Translations under genes and position numbers: made by a program
Source: Campylobacter sp. UBA1713
GTDB lineage: Bacteria; Campylobacterota; Campylobacteria; Campylobacterales; Campylobacteraceae
Direction of reading: 5' to 3'
Assembly (NCBI GenBank): GCA_002317305.1
Contig: DCIZ01000026.1
Span: 1 to 7,716, forward strand
Length of the DNA stretch: 7,716 nt
In this document: positions 1 through 6,600 of the stretch, piece by piece
Numbering within the stretch: position 1 is the first letter of the stretch
Layout of the letters: every line of letters begins with the position of its first letter
The notes under the pieces: generated by a model
What the model was told of the DNA's origin: nothing
The model's input: only the letters and a program-made list of their open reading frames with translations
Database searches by the model: none

Positions 1-82
1 AGTTTATGTTGCTGTTGGTAACCCCCTCTACGATCAGTTTAATTTTTGTTTTTGTCTTATTTTTATCGTTTTTAGACATCAT
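1..82 (-). CDS. Partial gene downstream of the AAA ATPase; possible TOPRIM/RloB-like partner (5' end only)
   Basis: Only the first 27 codons are present; the gene continues past the left edge of the window. Two in-frame ATG codons stand in tandem (82-80 and 79-77). Both follow an AGAGG ribosome site at 92-88, with spacings of 5 and 8 bases, so either could be the start. The gene overlaps the 3' end of the upstream ATPase gene by 8 to 11 bases, which suggests translational coupling and joint function. The protein begins with a lysine- and asparagine-rich stretch (MSKNDKNKTKTK) followed by IKLIVEGVTNSN. A hydrophobic strand ending in V-E-G is how the first strand and catalytic glutamate of TOPRIM-type nucleases appear (RloB, DUF4435/AriB, OLD). 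Known systems pair an AAA_15/AAA_21 ATPase with such a protein. The identification rests on about ten residues plus context, so the product name is tentative; the existence of the gene is better supported. Confidence 0.6.
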   Translation of the reverse strand, partial: MMSKNDKNKTKTKIKLIVEGVTNSNIN

Positions 83-1208
83 AATCACCTCTCAAAAAGT
101 TCAAATAGACCTTTCGCTTGTCCGCCCGAAGCTCAAAATCGTCCAAACATGTCAATTTTGTAGAAAAATTCTCATCTTTGCTACTTATGTAAATTTGACT
201 CGGCTCAAAGATGTCTATGTCAAAAAGCAGCGGATTGTGCGAGCTAAAAACAAACTGCGAACCACCAAAAATCTCGCCATGTGCGTGTATGTAGTTTATG
301 AGTTTCACAAGCGAAAGCGAGCTAATGGAGCTGTCAAGCTCATCGATAATAAATATCGAATTTTGTAAATTTGAACGAAAAATAAATATAAGAATAGTAA
401 ATATTTTCTTAATTCCATCGCTTTCAAGTCGCAAAATCATCTCAAAATCACCTCGACAAATTTTAAATTCGTAAGAATTTGTTGCAAATTTTATTGGTTT
501 CACATCTGTAATACTCTCATCTAAAAGCTTTAAAATTTTTAAAAATTCTGGCTTATAACGCTCAACAAGTTCTATCGTTTTTTGAGTAAAAACAGGAATT
601 TTTGCATCTTCAACAGAATTGCTAACACAATATCTGTTATAAATCGGCTCAAAACTATAGTGTCCGAAAAACTCTCTCAACTCCGGTTTTATGTTTTTTA
701 TTTTAGATAAAATAGTGCTTTTTGTTTCTGTTGAAAACAACTCTCCTAACATTTTATTTTTTTCTAAACTTTCATCTTTTATGTTACACTCGAGTTTGCC
801 ATTTTCAAAAAGATAACCGAATTTTTCGTCATAACTCAACTTCTCATAAACAATACCATCTTTTGAAAACTCCAAAACATAGATATAAGTTTTTTCTTTA
901 TAAATAAACTCAAATTTAAATTTTATCGTTTTTATTTCAGAAAAATAGTTAAACATTTGCGATAAATTTTCGAGAAAAACCTCTAAACCAAAATTCAAAA
1001 TAGCAAACGCTGTAGCCAAACCTTCAAGCAAATTTGTCTTACCTGTCGCGTTCCCACCAAAAAGCAAAATTGACTTTGCCACACGCTCTTTTAGAAAAAA
1101 ATTATCCTCGTGTTTGCTACCTTTTAGCCTCTTGTTTTGCACAAAAAATTCTACTTTTACAGGCTCTTTTATAGATTTAAAACCAGAAATTTCAAATGAC
1201 TTTAACAT
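72..1208 (-). CDS. AAA_15/AAA_21-type (OLD/RloA-like) ATPase, probable anti-phage defence component
   Basis: A 378-residue cytosolic SMC/ABC-like ATPase. The N-terminus LKSFEISGFKSI is the usual opening strand of this family. Walker A is GGNATGKTN at residues 51-59. An ABC-signature-like SDGIKK lies at 263-268. Walker B, with the catalytic glutamate, is SIFIIDELD at 284-292 (E290), and the switch histidine lies in FSSHNPLL (H324). All ATP-binding elements are intact and in the expected order, so the gene appears functional. About 200 residues between Walker A and the signature form the variable insert. The C-terminus, RADKRKVYLN, resembles the end of ATPases paired with RloB. The ATG at 1208 has an AAGGG ribosome site 6 bases upstream. 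The gene overlaps a downstream gene with a possible TOPRIM start, suggesting a two-gene RloA/RloB-, AbiL- or PARIS-like system. It is clearly more AT-rich than the purine operon beside it, a common sign of transferred defence genes. Family is secure; the exact system is inferred. Confidence 0.88.
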   Translation of the reverse strand: MLKSFEISGFKSIKEPVKVEFFVQNKRLKGSKHEDNFFLKERVAKSILLFGGNATGKTNLLEGLATAFAILNFGLEVFLENLSQMFNYFSEIKTIKFKFEFIYKEKTYIYVLEFSKDGIVYEKLSYDEKFGYLFENGKLECNIKDESLEKNKMLGELFSTETKSTILSKIKNIKPELREFFGHYSFEPIYNRYCVSNSVEDAKIPVFTQKTIELVERYKPEFLKILKLLDESITDVKPIKFATNSYEFKICRGDFEMILRLESDGIKKIFTILIFIFRSNLQNSIFIIDELDSSISSLSLVKLINYIHAHGEIFGGSQFVFSSHNPLLFDIDIFEPSQIYISSKDENFSTKLTCLDDFELRADKRKVYLNFLRGDYDV

Positions 1209-1252
1209 AAACTACCCTTTCACTTCTACTTTGTAAAAGCACAAGTTTAACA

Positions 1253-1258
1253 AATATA
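1253..1258 (-). promoter_or_regulatory. Candidate -10 box for the ATPase gene
   Basis: Reading the minus strand, TATATT lies about 45 bases before the ATPase start codon, in an AT-rich spacer. Campylobacterota housekeeping promoters depend on a TATAAT-like -10 and T-rich upstream DNA with little -35 conservation; no clear -35 is visible here. The match is partial and the base composition makes chance matches common. Confidence 0.3.
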
Positions 1259-1351
1259 ACCAAAATTTTCGCTTATATTTTGAGCAAGTAAAAGCTCAAA
1301 TTCACAAAAAAGCGAATTTTTCACAAATTCCGTTTTCAGTTTTACGTATAT

Positions 1352-1369
1352 AAAAAGCTAACGCTTTTT
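1352..1369 (-). terminator. Weak hairpin/T-run, possible terminator of the pur operon
   Basis: Arms AAAAAGC and GCTTTTT (7 bp, perfect) close a 4-base loop. On the minus strand the hairpin ends in a run of five T followed by ATATA, so it could end purL transcription about 190 bases after the stop codon. Only two of the seven pairs are G-C, so it would be weak. The T-rich sequence on both sides would let it act in either direction. Its core GCGTTAGC also forms the centre of the small hairpin in the adjacent repeat (1435-1448). Confidence 0.35.
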
Positions 1370-1458
1370 TAGTCCCTCTGCCATTTTCTTTTTCGATAAA
1401 TCTCAAAAGAAAATGGCAGAGGGACAGGCGGACGGGGGCTAACGCCCCTGCGACCCCA
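1365..1458 (-). repeat. Dispersed hairpin repeat, copy 1 (94 bp)
   Basis: The minus-strand sequence matches the plus strand of 7480-7572 almost base for base, so the two copies are inverted relative to each other. The unit starts TGGGGTC. It then has a small GC hairpin (1435-1448, arms GGGGC/GCCCC around a GTTA loop), a short C/G-rich linker, and a large hairpin. The large hairpin has perfect 21-bp arms (1372-1392 and 1405-1425) around a 12-base loop, GAGATTTATCGA on the minus strand. The unit ends TAAAAAA. Differences from copy 2 inside the large stem are mostly compensatory (see findings). There is no T-tract after the large hairpin on either strand, so it is not a standard terminator. It may be a REP/MITE-like non-autonomous element or a structured RNA element; no transposase is in the window. 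Several reading frames pass through it and create spurious ORFs. Confidence 0.85.
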
Positions 1459-1481
1459 AAAGTCGCTCCGCTCACAAATTT

Positions 1482-1549
1482 CCGCACTCCGCACTCCGCA
1501 ATCCGCACGCACTCCGTTTTCCGTTTTCCGCACGCACTCCGCACTCCGC
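1482..1549. repeat. Degenerate heptamer array (CCGCACT / CCGTTTT family)
   Basis: About ten units built on CCGNNNN are packed into 68 bases just after the purL stop codon. They include CCGCACT (three copies), CCGCAAT, two CCGCACG-CACT blocks, and two adjacent CCGTTTT. The CCGCACGCACT 11-mer occurs twice, at 1503-1513 and 1528-1538. The array therefore mixes two levels of repetition. It resembles short tandem heptamer repeats known between genes in some bacteria, which grow by slippage. On the minus strand it would be transcribed as the purL 3' untranslated region. No function can be read from it. Confidence 0.75.
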
Positions 1550-1555
1550 CCACAC

Positions 1556-4500
1556 TCACCGCCCAAAAAATTCCACCGCGCTCCTAAACATCTCGTAGTC
1601 AAATTTAAGCGGAACATTCCCAAAACCGCCCCTCTCCACGTGCCCCATTCGCCCAAAAACCCTGCCGTCCTCGCTACAAATTCCCTCCACCGCGCCAAAC
1701 GACCCATTTGGGTTAAACTCGCCACTCTCACCCCCACGCCAGTCGCAGTAACGCGTGCAAATTTGCCCCTTTTCAACCAGCCGCGCCATCTCCTCCTCGC
1801 TACACACAAACCGCCCTTCGCCGTGCGAAATAGCCACGCCACGCACATCCCCCACGCTACTTGTCGCCAGCCACGCCGAAAGGTTACTCTCCACACGCAC
1901 ACTCACTACACGCGCTTGGTGGCGACCTATGGTGTTAAAGCTCAAAGTCGGCGCACTCTCGCACGGCTCGCAAATTCGCCCATACGGCAAAAGCCCTAGC
2001 TTTATGAGCGCCTGAAAGCCGTTGCAAATTCCGCCCACCAGTCCGCCACGCGCTAGCAAGCCGTGTGTCGCCTCGCTCACCGCACCATTTCTAAAAAACG
2101 CCGTTATGAATTTAGCCGACCCCTCTGGCTCATCTGCGCCACTAAAACCACCCGGAATGAAGAGAATTTGCGCATCTTTTAACCGCCTCGCAAACTCATC
2201 TACACTTCGTTTTAGCACCTCCGGCATGCTGTTTTTAACTAGAAAAATTTCAGCCTTTGCACCAAACTTCTCAAAAATTCGCTTTGTGTCAAATTCACAA
2301 TTTGTCCCAAAAAACGCCGGCACTACCACACGCGGTTTTACGCCACGAATCACGCTCGCTGCAAATTTCTCACCACCAAAATTTTCGCCACAAACCGCAA
2401 ATTTCTCACTGCCTAAATTCGCCTTTTCACCACAAACCGAACCGCCTGCATTCCGCCCTCCGCACTCAGTCGCATAAACCGACCCAAAAACGCCCTCCCA
2501 CGCCGCTTTTAGCTCCGCTAACTCCACGCTTTTGCCAGCAAATTCCAGCCTCGCCTCGCCTGTCGTGTGCCCCAGCAAATTTGCCTCCACCGCCTCGCCT
2601 TTTATGAGTTCAGTCAAGTCAGCATTGCTGCCTTCCACGCCCACTTCCACCAAAAACGCTGCCGTCCGCTCCGCAAAAATTTCAGCCAGCCCCAGCACCG
2701 AGCCGCCAGCCTGCAAAAAGCCAAATCCATTACCAACTGCCATCTCAAACACGCCACGCGCCACGCCGCCACTGCCACACACCCGCACCGACTTCACCAC
2801 GCCACGCCCCAAAAGCCGCTCAACCACGCCAAAAAGCCCCGCAAAGTCGCCATCTTTTGCCTCCACAAGCCACACAGAAGAGCCTACGTTTTTAAACTCG
2901 CCGCTAGTCGCCCTGCCCTTTTCGCCCACGCCAACCGCCAAAGCCACAAGGCACGGCGGCACGTCCAAAACCTCGCCACTTTGCAAAGCAAAACTTCCGC
3001 TCATGCTGTCTTTTCCGCCCACCGCCGCGACTTTTAGGTCTAGCTGTGCACTCAAAGCACCCAGCATCGCCTTTGCCACGCTTTGCCACTTTGCTGCGTC
3101 CTCGCCAAGCCGCCCAAAAAACTCCTGCAAACTTAGCCAAATTTTCCCACGCTCTGCGCCACTTGCCACCACTTTTGCCACGCTTTGGACTACCGCTTTG
3201 TAAGCGCCCGCAAATTCGTCATTTTGTGTCAAAAATGGCTCAAAGCCAAAAGCGGCACTTACTAAATTTGAGCTCTCCTCGCTAAACCCTTCTGCGTTGA
3301 ATCGAGGCAGTTCAAAGACCGCACTTTGCTGTGGCGACGCGCCAAAAACGCCACCAAACGGCGCAAAAATCGTGCTAGCACCCACGCTAAAGTCAAACCT
3401 CTCTTTTAGCCCACGCGTGCTGGCTACGTTTGGGTTTGTCAAAAGTGCTGTAAAGTTTTCCGCCAAACCTTTTTTCTCGTCAAAAACAAAAGGCAAAATT
3501 TCACTCTTTGCATTCCAAACGCTCGTGTTTAGCCTGAATTTATCACCACTTTCACACACCTCAACGCCGCCACAAGCCACACTTCTTTTTGCGCCATTTT
3601 TGTCCAAAAACTCACGAGACAAATTTACTATCTCCTCGCCTTTAAAGCAGATGACCAGCCTCTGCTCCTCCGTTACTTCTGCTACTTCAGTCGCCTCCAC
3701 GTCCTCACTCTCACAAAGCTCCACAAACCGTGCCACATCTTTTTTTGCCACCACACACGCCATGCGCTCCTGGCTCTCGCTCAGTGCCAAAGTCGCGCCA
3801 CTTAGCCCTGCTCGCTTCGTTTTTACCGCGTCTAAATTTACACGCACGCCACCTGCTAGCTCGCCCACTGCCACGCTCACGCCACCTGCGCCAAAGTCGT
3901 TACAACGCTTGATGAGCCGTGTCGCCTCTGCTCTGCGAAAAAGCCGCTGAATTTTTCGCTCCACTGGCGCGTTGCCCTTTTGGACTTCTGCTGCTGCTAC
4001 CACCACGCTCGCCTCGTCATGTCCTTTTGAGCTGCCTGTAGCACCGCCTACACCGTCAGCCCCCGTGCGTCCGCCCACAAGCACCACAGAGTCGCCCGCT
4101 TTTGGCGCTTCTCGCCGCACCGCGTCTGCGTTTGCCACCGCAAAAACCGCCCCCATCTCCAGCCGTTTTGCCACAAAACCTTCGTGGTAAAACTCCTCCA
4201 CAAGCGGTGTGGCTACGCCTATTTGGTTACCATAACTCGCAAAGCCCGCCGCCGCGCCTAGACAAATTTGGTGTTGTGAGAGTTTTCCCGCCAGTGTCTC
4301 TTTTTTCAAAAAGCCCGCCGCACCAGTTAGACGCGCCCCACCAAAAACATAAGCCCGCCCGCTAAGCGGGTCTCTGATGGCGCCACCTAGACAAGTCGCC
4401 GCTCCCCCAAAAGGCTCTATCTCTGTCGGGTGGTTGTGCGTTTCGTTTTTAAACATAAAAAGCTGCTCGCCCACACGAACGCTACATGCGTTTATCTCCT

Positions 4501-5338
4501 CGCTCTCGTCTAGCCACTTTAAGTCGCCGCTTTTTTTTAGCGCCTTTGCACCCACAGTCGCCATGTCCATAAGAGTAACCGGCTTTTTAACTCCTAGCTC
4601 CTCACGCAAATTTAAGTAACGCCTAAACGCCTCTTTCGCCTCGCCTGTAAATTCTAGCCCCAAAAGCTCCGTGTTAAAAGTAGTATGACGGCAGTGGTCG
4701 CTCCAGTAGGTGTCAAGCACTCTCACCTCTGTTACAGTCGGCTCACGATTCTCGCTTTTAAAGTAGTCCTGTGCCACCTTTAAGTCGGCTAAACTCATGG
4801 CTAAACTCAAAGTTTTTAGCGTCTCTTTTAGCCCATTTTCGTCCAGCTCCAAAAAGCCTTTCACTCTCTGCTCGCCTTGCTTTTGGCTGCCACCACTCTC
4901 GCAAACCTCCACAAATTCACGCGCCTCGACTGGATTTATGAGAAATTTTTTCACTCTCTCTAGCTCATCTCCAAAAACGCCGCTTAAAAGATAAAACTTC
5001 GCACAACGAACTTTACACTCTTTGCCCGTAAGTATCTCGATGCACTTTTGTGCCGAGTCGCTTCTAGCATCAAACTGCGCAGGCAAAAGCTCCACGCCAA
5101 AACACGCCTCGTTTTCGCTTAAAACTGGTAGCTCAAAACTGACAGAATCTAAATTTGGCTCGCTCAAAACCTCTCTAACCGCCCGCTCAAACTCCTCGCT
5201 ACCAAGCCCGCTTACATCGTAAAAATTTAGCACTCGCACGCTTTTTAAGCCACCTAGCCCAAAAAACTCCGCCAGCTCGCTACGCAAATTTGTCGCCTCC
5301 ACATCAAAGCCGCTTTTTTTCTCTACAAAAACTCTCAC
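1556..5338 (-). CDS. purL: Phosphoribosylformylglycinamidine synthase (FGAM synthase), single-chain form
   Basis: This 1260-residue enzyme makes FGAM from FGAR, ATP and glutamine, step 4 of IMP synthesis in the cytosol. It carries in one chain what PurS, short PurL and PurQ do separately. The N-terminal PurS-like domain spans about 1-140 and opens FVEKKSGFDVEA. Synthase motifs are SDHCRHTTF (213-221), FKNETHNHPTEIEPFGG (296-312), GNQIGVAT (370-377), GGRTGADGVGGATGSS (422-437), NDFGAGGVSVAVGEL (480-494) and ALSESQERM (518-526). The C-terminal class-I glutaminase starts near 1001 with FFGTNCEFD (1009-1017). It has nucleophile C1105 in GGICNGFQ and the pair H1233/E1235 in RMGHVERGG. All catalytic motifs are present. 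Motif style (GGATGSS, GHVERG) matches the clostridial single-chain clade rather than E. coli PurL. The start is GTG, four bases overlapping purD, with AAGGAG five bases upstream. A repetitive Gly/Cys/Lys-rich linker lies at 957-995. Confidence 0.97.
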   Translation of the reverse strand: MRVFVEKKSGFDVEATNLRSELAEFFGLGGLKSVRVLNFYDVSGLGSEEFERAVREVLSEPNLDSVSFELPVLSENEACFGVELLPAQFDARSDSAQKCIEILTGKECKVRCAKFYLLSGVFGDELERVKKFLINPVEAREFVEVCESGGSQKQGEQRVKGFLELDENGLKETLKTLSLAMSLADLKVAQDYFKSENREPTVTEVRVLDTYWSDHCRHTTFNTELLGLEFTGEAKEAFRRYLNLREELGVKKPVTLMDMATVGAKALKKSGDLKWLDESEEINACSVRVGEQLFMFKNETHNHPTEIEPFGGAATCLGGAIRDPLSGRAYVFGGARLTGAAGFLKKETLAGKLSQHQICLGAAAGFASYGNQIGVATPLVEEFYHEGFVAKRLEMGAVFAVANADAVRREAPKAGDSVVLVGGRTGADGVGGATGSSKGHDEASVVVAAAEVQKGNAPVERKIQRLFRRAEATRLIKRCNDFGAGGVSVAVGELAGGVRVNLDAVKTKRAGLSGATLALSESQERMACVVAKKDVARFVELCESEDVEATEVAEVTEEQRLVICFKGEEIVNLSREFLDKNGAKRSVACGGVEVCESGDKFRLNTSVWNAKSEILPFVFDEKKGLAENFTALLTNPNVASTRGLKERFDFSVGASTIFAPFGGVFGASPQQSAVFELPRFNAEGFSEESSNLVSAAFGFEPFLTQNDEFAGAYKAVVQSVAKVVASGAERGKIWLSLQEFFGRLGEDAAKWQSVAKAMLGALSAQLDLKVAAVGGKDSMSGSFALQSGEVLDVPPCLVALAVGVGEKGRATSGEFKNVGSSVWLVEAKDGDFAGLFGVVERLLGRGVVKSVRVCGSGGVARGVFEMAVGNGFGFLQAGGSVLGLAEIFAERTAAFLVEVGVEGSNADLTELIKGEAVEANLLGHTTGEARLEFAGKSVELAELKAAWEGVFGSVYATECGGRNAGGSVCGEKANLGSEKFAVCGENFGGEKFAASVIRGVKPRVVVPAFFGTNCEFDTKRIFEKFGAKAEIFLVKNSMPEVLKRSVDEFARRLKDAQILFIPGGFSGADEPEGSAKFITAFFRNGAVSEATHGLLARGGLVGGICNGFQALIKLGLLPYGRICEPCESAPTLSFNTIGRHQARVVSVRVESNLSAWLATSSVGDVRGVAISHGEGRFVCSEEEMARLVEKGQICTRYCDWRGGESGEFNPNGSFGAVEGICSEDGRVFGRMGHVERGGFGNVPLKFDYEMFRSAVEFFGR

Positions 5339-6600
5339 TTTTGCTCCTTTTTTAGCGCCTTTGCGCCTATATCTCTCCGAAAATACGCACCGCTAAATTT
5401 GACCTTTTTCGCTAACTCAAGCGCACCGCCGACTGCATCGTTTAAAGTCTCTCTCACGCAAACGCACCCCACCACACGTCCGCCGCTTGTTTTTAGCACG
5501 CCGTTTTCACGCTTTAGCCCCGCACCAAACAAAAATTCACCATCTTTTACTAACGGCAACTCCACCTCAAAACCACGCTCAAATTCGCCCGGGTAGCCGC
5601 CACTTGCCACCACCACACAGCACGCACTTTTTGGCAAAAACTCCACAGAGACTTCGCTCAGTCTCTCGTCTACGACAGATTCCAAAATCTCCAAAAAGTC
5701 GCCTTTTAAAAGCGGCAAAACCACCTGCGTCTCTGGATCGCCAAAACGGCAGTTGTATTCGACTACTTTTGCGCCATCTTTTGTAATCATGAGTCCAAAA
5801 AACAAACACCCCTTAAACGTGCGGTTTTCAGCGTTCATCGCCGCCACTGTGGGCAAAAAAATTCGCTCCATGCACTCGCTAGCCACCTCTTTTGTGTAAA
5901 AAGGATTCGGCGCCACTGTCCCCATGCCGCCCGTGTTTTCGCCCGTGTCTCCCTCGCCTATTCGCTTGTGGTCCATCGCGGTTACCATCGGGCGAATCGT
6001 CTTTCCGTCTGTAAAAGCCAGCACACTCACCTCAACACCCTCCATGAACTCCTCTATGACTATCTTCTCGCCAAATTTAGCCGTAAGCGAATTTAGCGCC
6101 GCTTCAGCTTCTTTGAAATTTTGCGCTATGACTACGCCCTTTCCTAGTGCTAGCCCGTCTGCCTTTATCACCTGCGGGAAATTTGCTTTTTCTAAAAATT
6201 CACGCGCACTTTTTGCGCTCTCAAAAACACTAAAACCAGCAGTCGGGATTCCGTAACGCTGCATGAGATTCTTACTAAAAGCCTTGCTTCCTTCTATGAT
6301 GGCAGCCTTTTTTTCTGGTCCAAAAGCCCGCACACCAGCGCTTTTAAACGCATCCACCAGTCCGCCCACAAGCGGGTCATCGCTCGCTACCACCGCCAAA
6401 TTTACACCCTTTTCTAGCGCAAATTCCACCAGTTTTTCAAACTCCATCACGCCGATTTTTACGCACGTAACATCTGCTTTTCCCTCCAGCCAGCCGTTGC
6501 CCGGCGCCACAAAAACCTCACTAACTCCGTTTGAGCGCAAAAGCGCATCTACCACCGCCGCCTCACGTCCGCCACTTCCAACAACAAGAATTTTTTTCAT
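5335..6600 (-). CDS. purD: Phosphoribosylamine-glycine ligase (GAR synthetase)
   Basis: This 421-residue ATP-grasp enzyme joins glycine to phosphoribosylamine to give GAR, step 2 of IMP synthesis. The N-terminal nucleotide-fold domain starts KKILVVGSGGRE (2-13). ATP-grasp motifs follow: EGSKAFSK (103-110), VIKADGLALGKGVV (144-157), GEGDTGENTGGMGT (215-228) and the metal-site segment EYNCRFGDPETQ (281-292). ASGGYPG (332-338) and the C-terminal AYFRRDIGAKAL (405-416) complete the family pattern, and the length is normal. The N-terminal motif is usually GREHA; here it is GREAA (11-15), with alanine replacing a usually conserved histidine. The stretch ASDDPLVGGLVDAF also differs from the common GPEAPL form and, with EEFMEGVEVSVLAFTDGK, recalls clostridial PurD. 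The gene overlaps purO by four bases (ATGA) and has only a poor ribosome site, so it is probably translated by coupling. Confidence 0.97.
   Translation of the reverse strand: MKKILVVGSGGREAAVVDALLRSNGVSEVFVAPGNGWLEGKADVTCVKIGVMEFEKLVEFALEKGVNLAVVASDDPLVGGLVDAFKSAGVRAFGPEKKAAIIEGSKAFSKNLMQRYGIPTAGFSVFESAKSAREFLEKANFPQVIKADGLALGKGVVIAQNFKEAEAALNSLTAKFGEKIVIEEFMEGVEVSVLAFTDGKTIRPMVTAMDHKRIGEGDTGENTGGMGTVAPNPFYTKEVASECMERIFLPTVAAMNAENRTFKGCLFFGLMITKDGAKVVEYNCRFGDPETQVVLPLLKGDFLEILESVVDERLSEVSVEFLPKSACCVVVASGGYPGEFERGFEVELPLVKDGEFLFGAGLKRENGVLKTSGGRVVGCVCVRETLNDAVGGALELAKKVKFSGAYFRRDIGAKALKKEQK
5344..5349 (-). promoter_or_regulatory. Ribosome-binding site fixing the GTG start of purL
   Basis: The minus strand reads AAGGAG, five bases before GTG at 5338-5336. 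The site lies inside the last codons of purD, whose TGA stop overlaps the GTG. This strong match supports GTG over any downstream ATG, and the predicted N-terminus MRVFVEKK agrees with the family. Confidence 0.8.

Larger units (their letters stand above)
1209..1555. other. Non-coding spacer between purL and the ATPase gene
   Basis: This 347-base interval has no convincing gene. Reading from the purL end, it holds a heptamer array (1482-1549), a 94-bp hairpin repeat (1365-1458), a weak terminator-like hairpin (1352-1369), and then an AT-rich leader with the ATPase promoter candidate and ribosome site. A GTG-started frame of 85 codons (1559-1302, minus) overlaps the purL stop codon by four bases, but it consists almost entirely of translated repeat DNA and I do not call it a gene. 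Confidence 0.75.

Noticed and set aside
1372..1425. Large 21-bp hairpin as the Rho-independent terminator of purL.
   Set aside because: No T-run follows the hairpin on the minus strand (TAAAAAA follows), and the second copy likewise lacks one in both directions. A dispersed repeat explains it better.
1302..1559. 85-codon GTG-started frame on the minus strand overlapping the purL stop by four bases.
   Set aside because: It is the translation of the heptamer array and hairpin repeat. The part FLLRFIEKENG recurs in a frame through repeat copy 2, showing a repeat product. There is no recognisable domain, and the overlap with purL is the only supporting sign.
2532..3950. Long plus-strand frames of about 220 codons opposite purL (2532-3203 and 3297-3950).
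   Set aside because: They are antisense shadows created by the GC-rich codon use of purL. The translations are low-complexity, rich in Pro, Ser, Thr and Ala, without domain signals.
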